Shown piece by piece: positions 51,755 to 60,133 of a stretch of 64,000 nucleotides of DNA (position 1 is its first letter; the number at the start of each line of letters is the position of its first letter). The stretch covers positions 50,773 through 114,772 of the forward strand of contig CALXOW010000003.1 in the NCBI GenBank assembly GCA_944390115.1, in the 5' to 3' direction. This DNA comes from an uncultured Anaerobiospirillum sp. GTDB taxonomy: Bacteria > Pseudomonadota > Gammaproteobacteria > Enterobacterales > Succinivibrionaceae. The notes under the pieces were generated by a model. That model saw only the letters and a program-made list of their open reading frames with translations, searched no databases and was not told where the DNA came from. Both the position numbers and the translations under genes were made by a program.

Positions 51755-54700
51755 ATGTACGAAATTGAGAAATTAAGAATTGAGGCGCCCGATTTGCCGC
51801 TTCAATACTTGAAAGAAACATTTCCGGAACTGAAAGTTGCTTTCTTTAGAAAGGCCTTGGATGGCATGGTGCGCGATTATGTGATTCGCTCGCTTTATGG
51901 CATTCATGGCAAGAAGAAGCCTAAGAAGGCCAAAGATCGCAAGCCTGAACAGCGCCGTAAGCTGGAATATGAGCGTTTAGCTCCAACGCTGAAGAAAATT
52001 AAGACGCAAGTGGATCAATTGCGCGGGTTAAGTCTGCCCCCAACTGAGTTTGTGGCTCAGTTTAAGGAATTAGCCCTGCAACTAACGCGCGAATTTTTTG
52101 ATTGCTGCGTGCAGCCTAATCTGGAAGCCAAGCTGAAAGATTTGCGGGCTACGGTCGCTAAGCCTTTGCGTCTTGAGAATCATGCTCCGCTCACCAATAC
52201 CATCTTAGGCCAGTATTTCGGTACTTATGGTCGTGATGTGCCGCTGAGATGGATGCTCGAAGACTATTCATTAGTGCAGATTGATGACTATCTCTCCTAT
52301 CACAATCGTGATGTCCACCTTGAGCAAGCGCTGGTTAACTTTATCTCGACTTTTGGCGATGCCATTGATGAGGATAGCCCCACCGACTTTGTGGCTTTCC
52401 GTCTGACCCAATTGTTAAGTCAGCGCGGTATCAATCGCGCCGATGCCCAAGCCCTGATGGAGCGTTGTCTGTTGCCTAAGGCCTCCGAACCGATTGCGCA
52501 GAAGCTGCGGGCAGCGCAAGCCTTAGCCTTCCAGGACGAGGACTATCGCAGTGCGCTGGAGGCCATGCTGCAACAGGGCGTGCCGCAGGATAATATCTAC
52601 GACCTACAGTCAGACCGCAAAGAGGAAGGCCAGCTCTTCTGGTCCGATCGTGTTATCCCCATGATCAACCTCATTATGCATCCCTTCGTGCAGTATGATT
52701 TGCAAGGTCAGCTCCACGCCGGTTTTGCCTATATCGTGGTGGGTCTAGATTACTTCCATGAGCGCTGCTATCCGATCTTAACCTTGGTCAAGTTATTAGG
52801 CCAAGAAAGTGGCGGTAGTCCGATTATGATTCCAGGTGGAGTCAGAAGCGCGGTAAACAGTCTTGAGGATGTGATTTCCCAAGTCGTGGCCCACTTAGGT
52901 CCAGTGTTAACGGATGCTAAGGAGCGGGCTCGCGCGGGGCAAAATGCACTGGAGCTGCCCCAGTCTCAGATTAAATCCAATGATTTTGCACGCGCTTTGA
53001 CCCAAGGGGCCGAAGTGGTCAAGGATATTTACTACCGTCGACAGCGCTTTGCGGTCAAGGGCGTGACCTATAGCTCGTTCTCGGAGCTTGAGATCTTATC
53101 CTCGTGCTTTGGACTTAACTTTGAGCATTTAATTAGCCCAGAGCTGTTAGCTGAGGCGCGTGCCAATGCCGGTGATGTCTGCTTTGAGCCTGATCTCACC
53201 ACGGAGGAGGGTCGCAATTTAGCCCCAGGTGCGATCTACTTCCACCCTTACTACAAGCTGCTCTTTGAGCAGATGACCGAGCAGGCCTTTAAGCTCTTAC
53301 CACAGTACTTAGAGCTCAACGAGCTGAGCTATATCTCGGTGCATTCGCTCACGGCTGAAATTCGCCCATTATGCGCTAAGTACTTGCCATTTACGGTGAT
53401 TGTGCCGCAGTGCTTGAGCGAGCTGTTTATGTTGATGCACTTTTATCCGGAGACGATTTTCCGCTCCGAGAACGATATGGTGCAGAACTCGTCTTACACC
53501 GTCAAGATTTATGAGCATTGGCTGGAGGATGATGACACCTACACCAATCACGGTCTCAACTCCCACTTAGAGCAATTGCTCGATAACCAAGTGGTACCGA
53601 GCCTGGCGCAATACTTAAAGCGGCGCATCAAGGAGCGTTTTGATCCGCTCGCGCTCGCGGCTGATTGCTCGATCTACACCTTGTCGTGCCCATTTGAGAT
53701 GCTCGCTGATAGCAAAAATTGGCTCGATAGCATGTTGCGTCCTGAGTTAGCCGACCCGCAGCAGGCGGCCAATGCCTTAACTTACTTAGGCAACCTCATG
53801 TCCGATTCGATGTGCTTTTATGCGCTGCATAAGTTCATCCCTTCGCTTGACAATACGCTCGAGGCCGTTGACCATTTTGGCGATAAGATCAAGCTGATGC
53901 GCGTGCGCCTGGGCCAGACTCAGTACAAGGTCGAGGAGCTGCGTCAGGAGATTGAGCCAGATCAAATCAACTACGTACCAGCGCAATTGGGCCAGTTTGA
54001 CGAGAGCTATGGCGGATACGAGGATTTACAGCAGCTAAGTGCTCAATTCCAAGATTGGCAGGATAGTTTCCAGCTGACCTTCTACGATGTTGAGTTCCAG
54101 CCAACGGTCGATGTGTGGGACGATGCAGCTTTTATCGCCAAAGTAGAAGAGTTCAAGGCCGCGCTCGACGCAGGCACGCTCAAGCGTGAGCTGCCAGACT
54201 TCAATGTTAAAGAGCGCTTAGCTGAAGACCGGGGCGAGTTAGACGATGATTTCAGTGACGAGTTGAATTTCACGGACGACGCTTCCGATTTCAGCTTTGA
54301 AGACGACGACGATGATGTCTCGGACTTTAGCTTCGACGATGACGACGAGGAAGTCACCAAGGCACAACCTGACTTGGAGCAGAAGGCCGAGGACGACGAT
54401 GATGTCTCAGACTTCAGCTTCGACGATGACGACGAGGAAACAGCCCAACCTGAGTCAGAGCAGAAGGCCGAGGACGACGACGATGTTTCGGACTTCAGCT
54501 TTGACGATGACGACGAGGAAACCTCCAAGAAACAAACTGATTCAGAGCAAAAGGACGACGATGATGGCGCGGACTTGAGCTTTGACGATGAGGAAGTAAC
54601 CGAGGCACAAGCTGACTCAGAGCAGAAGGTCGAGGACGATGATGCCTCTGACTTCAGCGACGATGATGACGCAGACGACCGGGCCAAATTTAGCTTTGCT

Positions 54701-55630
54701 GACGACGAAGCTGACGTCAAGGCGACTCAGATTGAGGCCGAGTCGGAGCCAGCTGAGCAAGATGCTCCAGCTGAGCAGTCAACTCCAGTTGAGCAGGCTG
54801 CGGTAGCTGAGCTGTCCCCAGCCGAGCAATCTGAAGAAGCGGCCCAACCAAGTGAGCCGCTGATTGCGGCCCATGAGCCGAACACAGAGCAGGCTTCTGT
54901 AGAACAGAGCTCTCAGCTTGAGGGGGCTGAACCTAAGACGGAGCATCAGGCTCACGCCGAGGAAGTGTTAGGTCAGCTCACGGCCCATATGGGCGATGCT
55001 AAGGTGCTTAAGGCCGACGATATCAAGTTCTTGGTCAAGGAGTGCGCCCCTGGCAGCGCTCTTGATAAGGCCAAGCTGTGCGATGAAGTCGATTACTTGA
55101 GCAGCCCTTATCAGACTGACTTCCAGGACTGCTTCACCGCTACGGTCGTGCTCTTTAGCCTGCTCATGGTCAAGGACTTTACCCTTGAGGATTGCTGCGA
55201 GGCGCTCTTACGCAAGGAGCTGTTCTTTAGCGCTCAGACGCAAGACCCTGAGGCTATCGAGTCCTTTGGCTTTGCCGGTAATGAGCCGCGCCTTAAGGTT
55301 CTGGTTGCCGCAGCCTTGCTGGCTAAGTGCCAGACCCCAGCTGATGTCCGCATGATCTGGACGTGCTTAGCGCACAAGGGCTTAGTTGCGTTTGACGGTG
55401 ATAACAACACCATCGAGGAGCACTCAGTGCGGGACGTCCAGCAGGTGGTGCAGGAGATCTTTGAGCTCAGTGCTGAGGACTTGGACGATGCCATTGACAT
55501 CAGCGAGAGCTTGTCCGAGGACTTAACCACCTACCAAAGCGCCATTGCTACGGTGAAGGCAAACCAGGAGTCACGCTTAGAGAAGCGCCTCCATCAAATC
55601 ATTGCCCACACCATGGGCCAAGAAGCCTAA
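51755..55630 (+). CDS. Very large uncharacterised protein with acidic DDDDVSDFSFDD repeats
   Basis: A 1,291-residue protein without a family I can name. Residues 1-840 look globular and mostly helical, with a lysine-rich patch near 50-65 (HGKKKPKKAKDRKPEQRR) and no signal peptide. Residues about 842-985 are a strongly acidic repeat region in which EDDDDVSDFSFDDDDEE recurs every 27-29 residues. A Glu/Ala/Pro/Gln linker follows to about 1070, and then a second globular domain of about 220 residues (HMGDAKVLKADDIKFLVKECAPG..., cysteine-containing) ends the protein. Helical composition fits TerB-like or scaffolding proteins but this is not shown. The ribosome-binding site is weak. A terminator follows. 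Confidence 0.65.
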   Translation: MYEIEKLRIEAPDLPLQYLKETFPELKVAFFRKALDGMVRDYVIRSLYGIHGKKKPKKAKDRKPEQRRKLEYERLAPTLKKIKTQVDQLRGLSLPPTEFVAQFKELALQLTREFFDCCVQPNLEAKLKDLRATVAKPLRLENHAPLTNTILGQYFGTYGRDVPLRWMLEDYSLVQIDDYLSYHNRDVHLEQALVNFISTFGDAIDEDSPTDFVAFRLTQLLSQRGINRADAQALMERCLLPKASEPIAQKLRAAQALAFQDEDYRSALEAMLQQGVPQDNIYDLQSDRKEEGQLFWSDRVIPMINLIMHPFVQYDLQGQLHAGFAYIVVGLDYFHERCYPILTLVKLLGQESGGSPIMIPGGVRSAVNSLEDVISQVVAHLGPVLTDAKERARAGQNALELPQSQIKSNDFARALTQGAEVVKDIYYRRQRFAVKGVTYSSFSELEILSSCFGLNFEHLISPELLAEARANAGDVCFEPDLTTEEGRNLAPGAIYFHPYYKLLFEQMTEQAFKLLPQYLELNELSYISVHSLTAEIRPLCAKYLPFTVIVPQCLSELFMLMHFYPETIFRSENDMVQNSSYTVKIYEHWLEDDDTYTNHGLNSHLEQLLDNQVVPSLAQYLKRRIKERFDPLALAADCSIYTLSCPFEMLADSKNWLDSMLRPELADPQQAANALTYLGNLMSDSMCFYALHKFIPSLDNTLEAVDHFGDKIKLMRVRLGQTQYKVEELRQEIEPDQINYVPAQLGQFDESYGGYEDLQQLSAQFQDWQDSFQLTFYDVEFQPTVDVWDDAAFIAKVEEFKAALDAGTLKRELPDFNVKERLAEDRGELDDDFSDELNFTDDASDFSFEDDDDDVSDFSFDDDDEEVTKAQPDLEQKAEDDDDVSDFSFDDDDEETAQPESEQKAEDDDDVSDFSFDDDDEETSKKQTDSEQKDDDDGADLSFDDEEVTEAQADSEQKVEDDDASDFSDDDDADDRAKFSFADDEADVKATQIEAESEPAEQDAPAEQSTPVEQAAVAELSPAEQSEEAAQPSEPLIAAHEPNTEQASVEQSSQLEGAEPKTEHQAHAEEVLGQLTAHMGDAKVLKADDIKFLVKECAPGSALDKAKLCDEVDYLSSPYQTDFQDCFTATVVLFSLLMVKDFTLEDCCEALLRKELFFSAQTQDPEAIESFGFAGNEPRLKVLVAAALLAKCQTPADVRMIWTCLAHKGLVAFDGDNNTIEEHSVRDVQQVVQEIFELSAEDLDDAIDISESLSEDLTTYQSAIATVKANQESRLEKRLHQIIAHTMGQEA
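54311..54680 (+). repeat. In-frame repeats encoding acidic DVSDFSF units
   Basis: The core GATGTCTCGGACTT-type word starts at 54314, 54401 and 54482, spacing 87 and 81 bases, with decayed copies to about 54680. All spacings are multiples of three, so copy number could change without breaking the frame. Confidence 0.8.
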
Positions 55631-55687
55631 CGGCCAATTAGCCAAGGGCTAACTAGCCTTACGTAGGCTTAAGCGCAGTGGCGCTCT

Positions 55688-55730
55688 AAGGCCACACTCC
55701 TTTTGCAAGCTGGGAGCGTGGCCTTTTGTT
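55688..55730 (+). terminator. Intrinsic terminator of the large acidic-repeat gene
   Basis: AAGGCCACACTCC (55688-55700) pairs with GGAGCGTGGCCTT (55713-55725) with one mismatch, then TTGTT. It touches the end of the convergent minus-strand gene. Confidence 0.7.
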
Positions 55731-57276
55731 ATGAGCGCCAAGGATAGTCAAAGATAGGGCAGGTATCTAAGGTCATGACCTTAGGGGCAAAGAGGGGCGC
55801 GATGCTTAAGTCAGAGTGCTTGAGCTTAGGCGGCAGCTGCTGGAGGCTCACCTCTAAGGCGGCACTGTCATAGACCACTAGGTCTAAGTAATGGTATTCA
55901 TCGCCTAAGCTGTAGCCTAAGAGCTCAGAGCTCGGCATTAGCTGCTCGCTGAGATCCTGCACCCAGCGGTAGAACGAAGTGTGACCGTAGCTGCCGGTAG
56001 TACGGGGCGCACCATCAGGTCGCGCAAAATCATGGGCGTTCACGCGGATGGTGACTAATTGCAGGCCTAAACGCGCGGCGGCCGTAAGCTCCCTAAATGG
56101 GATAGTAAAACAGCATGCATCTTTTGAGAGGTAGCGCGTATTGTAAGTGACGGCGTCCTTTAAGACCTCGTAAGGGATACGCAAGGCAAAGAAGTAGTCC
56201 TCAAGTACATTGAGCTGAAGCGACGAGAACAGCGCACACAGGGCGCAAGTGTTGCTCCACTGCGTGTGGCTAAAGCAATCAAGACGAGGGACACTGAGCT
56301 TAGGGTGTTTCTCCTTAAGCCAAGTTGTCAGGTGCAGAGCGCTCAGCTCGGGCGGCGTAGGGGTTGTCACGGTGGCGTGAAACAGGGCATGATTTTGGTA
56401 GAGCGCCGTGGCGCACAGCTCGTCGATAAGCTTGCGCTCAAGGGTGCTGGCAGTTGTGACCTCAAACGCGATGACGCCTTGCTCATTGAGCCAAAAGCCC
56501 TCCGGTAGCGAGCCTTTGATGCTTGGATCTAAAGTGCCGCGCAGGCCCCAGTCCTTACTTGGGAAGGGAGTAGGGCTCAGTTTGACCCCTGGGAGATACC
56601 ACGCAAATAAGTCCTGGAGCAGCTTTTGGTGGGCCTCAACTAAGGGCTCCGCTTGGCCTTCGTGGTAGCGCTTGAGGCGGCGCGTTAAGTCTTGCACGCG
56701 CTCTTGCAGCTCATTGCGGCGCGCGCTGCGCTCCAGGTGCGCGGCTTGAGTCAAGTGCTGGGTAATGCGCTGGTAGCTGGTCTTAATCTGGCTTAAGTAG
56801 TCGTCATGGCAGCCTTCACAGCGTTCATCGACTGCCGCCATGTAGTACCACCAAGCTAACAGCGGCTGTTCTTTAAGCTCTAAGAGGCGCGCTTGGACAA
56901 AGTTCCACTCTAAGGATTCATCGTGTCCGGGGGCGCTGTAATACAGACACTCTTCGATGAGAGCTGGATCCACAGCGGCACGGGCAAATGGATCGCCGCT
57001 TAATTTGAGCACCGATAAATCGATAATATCTTGATTCAGCAGCTTGCGCTCGTTAGCACACACCATGGCAACCAAATAGGCCGCCATCGCATAGTAAGGG
57101 GCACAATTGAGGGAGCGTACTTCCTCAAAGGCTTTGAGCAAATTAGTTTTGCTGGCTTTAGAGAAATGGTGCAGGTCACGGGCACGCTGTAAGTTTTGCG
57201 CTAAGCGCTGCGCCTTGCGCCTAGCGGCCGCCAATTGCTCATCCATGAGCTCAGTGCTCTCGACAATATCTGTCAT
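55729..57276 (-). CDS. Uncharacterised 515-residue protein
   Basis: Minus-strand gene starting MTDIVESTELMDEQ with a near-perfect AGGAGG site before ATG 57276. I recognise no family. Residues about 10-45 and 160-215 (RITQHLTQAAHLERSARRNELQERVQDLTRRLKRY) are likely coiled coils; the section between contains a tryptophan-rich WWYYMAAVDERCEGCHDDY helix pair that resembles TPR/Sel1-type packing. The C-terminal 300 residues are mixed alpha/beta with no recognisable active site. No signal peptide or membrane segment. It is convergent with the giant acidic-repeat gene and divergent from the GtrA-like gene. Confidence 0.6.
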   Translation of the reverse strand: MTDIVESTELMDEQLAAARRKAQRLAQNLQRARDLHHFSKASKTNLLKAFEEVRSLNCAPYYAMAAYLVAMVCANERKLLNQDIIDLSVLKLSGDPFARAAVDPALIEECLYYSAPGHDESLEWNFVQARLLELKEQPLLAWWYYMAAVDERCEGCHDDYLSQIKTSYQRITQHLTQAAHLERSARRNELQERVQDLTRRLKRYHEGQAEPLVEAHQKLLQDLFAWYLPGVKLSPTPFPSKDWGLRGTLDPSIKGSLPEGFWLNEQGVIAFEVTTASTLERKLIDELCATALYQNHALFHATVTTPTPPELSALHLTTWLKEKHPKLSVPRLDCFSHTQWSNTCALCALFSSLQLNVLEDYFFALRIPYEVLKDAVTYNTRYLSKDACCFTIPFRELTAAARLGLQLVTIRVNAHDFARPDGAPRTTGSYGHTSFYRWVQDLSEQLMPSSELLGYSLGDEYHYLDLVVYDSAALEVSLQQLPPKLKHSDLSIAPLFAPKVMTLDTCPIFDYPWRS

Positions 57277-57363
57277 AATTTCCTCCTAAAGCTTGCCCCA
57301 CGCTTGGCTATTCTCAGTGTATCATTACGGGCGACGATTTGACGGGATGTAGCGAGGTAGCCC

Positions 57364-57924
57364 ATGGCCTTTGATCGTGCAATGTTGCAGCTTTTGGCTT
57401 TTTTGCCTAAACCACTGCGTACCTGGCTGATGAAGCCTTTGATGCTGCAAATCATGCGCTTTGCGGTGGTGGGCGGTTTAGCCTTTGTGGTGGACTTTGG
57501 CTTGCTCCTGCTCCTTACCGAGGTGGTAGGCTTAAATTACCTGGTGTCGGCCACGATCTCCTTTATCGTTGCGGTCTTGTTCAACTATGTGTTGAGCATC
57601 ATGTGGGTCTTTACCAGCAAGCCCCAAGCGCAGCACTCGAAGGTCTACGCCACCTTTAAGATGGTGCTGTTCTTTGTCCTCTCCACCTGTGGCCTGCTCA
57701 TTAACAACGCCATTATGTGGGCCTTTGTTGAGCTCTTTGCCCTCAGCTATATCCTGGGCAAATTAGTGGCCACCTTTGTCGTCATGGTCTTCAACTTCGT
57801 CACGCGCAAGATCTTAATCGAGGGCTGGAAGCGCAATCACCAATCAGAGCAAGAGGGCGCTCCCAACACTGCTCAAACCGCAGAGCAAGCAACACCCCCA
57901 TCATCTGAGCACGATGCCCAATAG
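57364..57924 (+). CDS. GtrA-like membrane protein
   Basis: A 186-residue inner-membrane protein of the GtrA family: four transmembrane segments at about residues 33-52, 58-80, 97-117 and 125-148, starting with the family motif FAVVGGLAFVVDFGLLLLL, with FNYVLSIMWVF in TM2 and FVVMVFNFVTRKILIF-type end. GtrA proteins are thought to flip polyprenyl-linked sugars across the membrane, usually next to a glycosyltransferase. None is adjacent here. The C-terminal 35 residues are a polar, proline- and glutamine-rich tail. Start at the ATG 57364; the upstream ribosome-binding site (GAGG) is good. Confidence 0.82.
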   Translation: MAFDRAMLQLLAFLPKPLRTWLMKPLMLQIMRFAVVGGLAFVVDFGLLLLLTEVVGLNYLVSATISFIVAVLFNYVLSIMWVFTSKPQAQHSKVYATFKMVLFFVLSTCGLLINNAIMWAFVELFALSYILGKLVATFVVMVFNFVTRKILIEGWKRNHQSEQEGAPNTAQTAEQATPPSSEHDAQ

Positions 57925-58154
57925 CTACAGCATAAAGCCCGGTGCTCCAGTAGGAAAAGGTTAATCCAGCGTATTTTGGTCAAAAAAGATTCAGTGGTGA
58001 TAGGGCTTTTATGCACTGTAATTGTGCCTTGTGCCTAGTTACGTTACTTGATGTTAAGCCAAGTGTGCACTTTGCGCCCAAAGCACGTTACGTAATGTGA
58101 TACTGATCAAGCTTTTGGGAGCCTAGGTCAAAATAGTGTAATCATGAGCACGCA

Positions 58155-58189
58155 GCGGCGACATATCGCCGCGCCTGCTTCCCTATAAT
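58155..58189 (+). promoter_or_regulatory. Promoter with dyad operator upstream of the GPH symporter
   Basis: TATAAT at 58184-58189 is preceded by a perfect 7-bp dyad GCGGCGA-CATA-TCGCCGC (58155-58172) that covers the place of the -35 box, which itself is weak. This suggests control by a DNA-binding regulator. A CRP-like half site TGTGA lies at 58096-58100. Confidence 0.45.
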
Positions 58190-58202
58190 GCGCGCCATGT
58201 TC

Positions 58203-58308
58203 ATTCATTCCAGAGCAAGAAAATAACAACCGTAAGCCCATGTGGGACCTCGGCAGGCCTGTGGCCGGTGGACCTGGTATTTATGTACGGTCAAATTATG
58301 GAATGAAT
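58203..58308 (+). promoter_or_regulatory. Structured, riboswitch-like leader of the GPH symporter gene
   Basis: ATTCATTCCA (58203-58212) pairs perfectly with TGGAATGAAT (58299-58308), closing a 106-base domain that begins about seven bases after the predicted transcription start. Inside, ACCGTA (58229-58234) pairs with TACGGT (58286-58291), and smaller stems CCC-ATGT-GGG... (58237-58246) and GGCC-TGT-GGCC (58257-58267 region) fill the interior. The nested order looks like a multi-branched aptamer. The start codon is 31 bases beyond. No known riboswitch consensus is recognised. Confidence 0.5.
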
Positions 58309-58339
58309 CGGGATTGACTGATTGTGTGGAGGGGAAGGC

Positions 58340-59752
58340 ATGGCCTTTGTGATCAAAGCGTTCGTGAACCGCGCTGATAAGGACCCCAATATTGGGCTCA
58401 TCGAAAAAATCTCTTACGGCTTGGGCGACTTTTCGTCGCAGCTCTTACTGACGCCAGTATCGATGCTGTTCATGTACTACGCCACGGAGTACGTGGACAT
58501 CGGTATGGCTGAAGTCGGCTTCATTATGATGATTTCGCGTGTGTTCGATGGTATCTCTGACCTCTTGGTCGGCTATCTCATTGAGCGCACTAAGAGCCCA
58601 TACGGCAAGACCCGCGCTTGGATCTTGCGCATGATCATTCCTTACTTTGTCTGCGGTGTCGCCATCTTCTCGGTGCCGACCAATATGTCAGACATGCTCA
58701 AGTACATCTACATCTTCTTGGTCTATAACCTGACCATCACTGTGGTGTACACCTCCATTAACCTGCCTTATGGTGCGCTTTCGACCTTAATGACCCAGGA
58801 CTCGTACCAGCGTTCGGTCTTGGTGATCTTCCGCATGTTAGGCGCTACCGCTGGTGGTACCTTGGTCATGATGGGCGTATTGCCAATGGTGCACTACCTG
58901 GGCAATGACCAAATGGCCTGGACCATTACCGCAGCCATTATTTCGGCTATCGCTTGCTTAGGCTTCTTCTGCACCTTCTTCTTCTGCCACGAGCGTGTTG
59001 TTTCCGCTCCTATGACTGAGGCCAAGGGCAATACCCTCAAGGCGATCAAGAAGATCATGATGAACAAGTACTGGGTGATGCTGACCATCGCTATGCTGTT
59101 CGTCTGTGCCGCTGATATCGTTTCGGGCAATGCTTCGGCCTACTACTGCCGCTATTACCTGCAAGATGACACCTTGATCGGCACTTTGTCGGCGATCTCC
59201 AATGTGTGCAAGGTAGCAGGCATGATCTTGGTCGTACCAATCATGCTCAAGAAGTTAGGCAAACGCAACAGCCTCATGATTGCAGCAGCCTTGATTGTCG
59301 CCGCTAACTTAAGCCGTACCTTGGCCCCTTACAGCGTTGAGCTCAATTACGTTATTTCGGCAATCTGCGGTTTTGGCTCGGGCTTTACCTACACCTGCCT
59401 CTTTGCCATGATTCCAGACTGCGTCGAGTATAGTGAGTACCGCGATTACGAGCGCCACGAAGGCTTGGTTTATTCTTCGGTTTCCTTTGCCTCGAAGGTT
59501 GCCGGTGGCTTAGGTGTCTTAGTTTCCTCCTTTGTCATGAATTTTGGTGGCTACGTCAACGGCGCCGAGAGCCAATCGGAGCAGGCGATGAACGCCATCT
59601 TAGCCGCGCACACCATCATTCCACCACTCATGTTCATTGTGGCGATCGTGGCTTTAAGCTGCTACAAGCTCGATAAGATCTACGATGATGTGATTCGTGA
59701 GCTCAAGCTCCGTCACCTCAAGGACGAAACTGCGGCTGAAGCTAAGGCCTAA
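58340..59752 (+). CDS. Glycoside-pentoside-hexuronide (GPH) family cation symporter
   Basis: A 470-residue, 12-TM inner-membrane transporter of the MelB/YicJ/GPH group. Signatures include EKISYGLGDFSSQL near the N-terminus, DxxSDLLVGYLIERTKSPYGKTRAWILRM (the conserved D..D and R.R.W cation/sugar region, residues about 60-95), NLPYGALSTLMT, and in the second half IPDCVEYSEYRDYERHEGLVYSS. Substrate is probably a glycoside, pentoside or hexuronide; no sugar-degradation gene is adjacent to tell which. GGAGGGGAAGG before ATG 58340 fixes the start, 18 bases inside the open frame. Expression is probably controlled by the structured leader. Confidence 0.9.
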   Translation: MAFVIKAFVNRADKDPNIGLIEKISYGLGDFSSQLLLTPVSMLFMYYATEYVDIGMAEVGFIMMISRVFDGISDLLVGYLIERTKSPYGKTRAWILRMIIPYFVCGVAIFSVPTNMSDMLKYIYIFLVYNLTITVVYTSINLPYGALSTLMTQDSYQRSVLVIFRMLGATAGGTLVMMGVLPMVHYLGNDQMAWTITAAIISAIACLGFFCTFFFCHERVVSAPMTEAKGNTLKAIKKIMMNKYWVMLTIAMLFVCAADIVSGNASAYYCRYYLQDDTLIGTLSAISNVCKVAGMILVVPIMLKKLGKRNSLMIAAALIVAANLSRTLAPYSVELNYVISAICGFGSGFTYTCLFAMIPDCVEYSEYRDYERHEGLVYSSVSFASKVAGGLGVLVSSFVMNFGGYVNGAESQSEQAMNAILAAHTIIPPLMFIVAIVALSCYKLDKIYDDVIRELKLRHLKDETAAEAKA

Positions 59753-59774
59753 GCTTAGTCCCGCTTGAAAAGCA

Positions 59775-59824
59775 AAGCCCCAAACTCTGCCGTGACGCCA
59801 GCACCACGGTAGAGTTTTGGGCTT
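59775..59824 (+). terminator. Long terminator hairpin of the GPH symporter gene
   Basis: Arms 59775-59794 and 59805-59824 pair at 19 of 20 positions (one G-T), loop ACGCCAGCAC, followed by CTTTG. The stem is unusually long for a terminator. Confidence 0.7.
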
Positions 59825-59952
59825 CTTTGTGATCGCCCTCAAGAAAAGAGCGCTGCAAGTTAAAATCGTGCCATTTCAGGCTGGGTTTGCTCATAGTGGG
59901 GCGGTAGTGCCCCGCTATAATCAAGTTTTCACTGAGTTTAGAGGAAGAAACC

Positions 59953-60096
59953 ATGACCCCACAAGCCATTATGGGACTTATCATGCTGCTGGTTGCTCCA
60001 GCTATCTTGGTCTATGCCTTAGACGAGAGCTGGTACTGGTACCCAGTGTTAGTCTTGGTCTGCTTTCTCTTTGGCTTTAAGCGCGGGCGCAAGTAA
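59953..60096 (+). CDS. Small 47-residue membrane protein
   Basis: ATG 59953 with GAGGAAGAAACC before it opens a 47-residue protein, MTPQAIMGLIMLLVAPAIL at the start and FLFGFKRGRK at the end. Two hydrophobic helices (about residues 5-20 and 30-42) are separated by the polar turn DESWYWYP, with a positive cytoplasmic end. Small hairpin membrane proteins of this kind are often missed by gene finders. I do not recognise it. Spacing to the upstream GPH gene includes a terminator, so it probably has its own promoter. Good ribosome-binding site and codon use support it. Confidence 0.6.
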   Translation: MTPQAIMGLIMLLVAPAILVYALDESWYWYPVLVLVCFLFGFKRGRK

Positions 60097-60101
60097 CGGA
60101 G

Positions 60102-60129
60102 AAAAAGCAGGCGACAGGGCCGCCTGCTT
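60102..60129 (-). terminator. Intrinsic terminator of the giant minus-strand gene
   Basis: AAGCAGGCG (60105-60113) and CGCCTGCTT (60121-60129) pair perfectly with a 7-base loop; on the minus strand TTT follows. The minus-strand gene ends at 60134. Confidence 0.75.
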
Positions 60130-60133
60130 AAGG

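Noticed and set aside
54082-54720. Serine-rich minus-strand protein of 212 residues
   Set aside because: It is the complement of the acidic GAC/GAT/GAG repeats, which read as serine-rich on the other strand.
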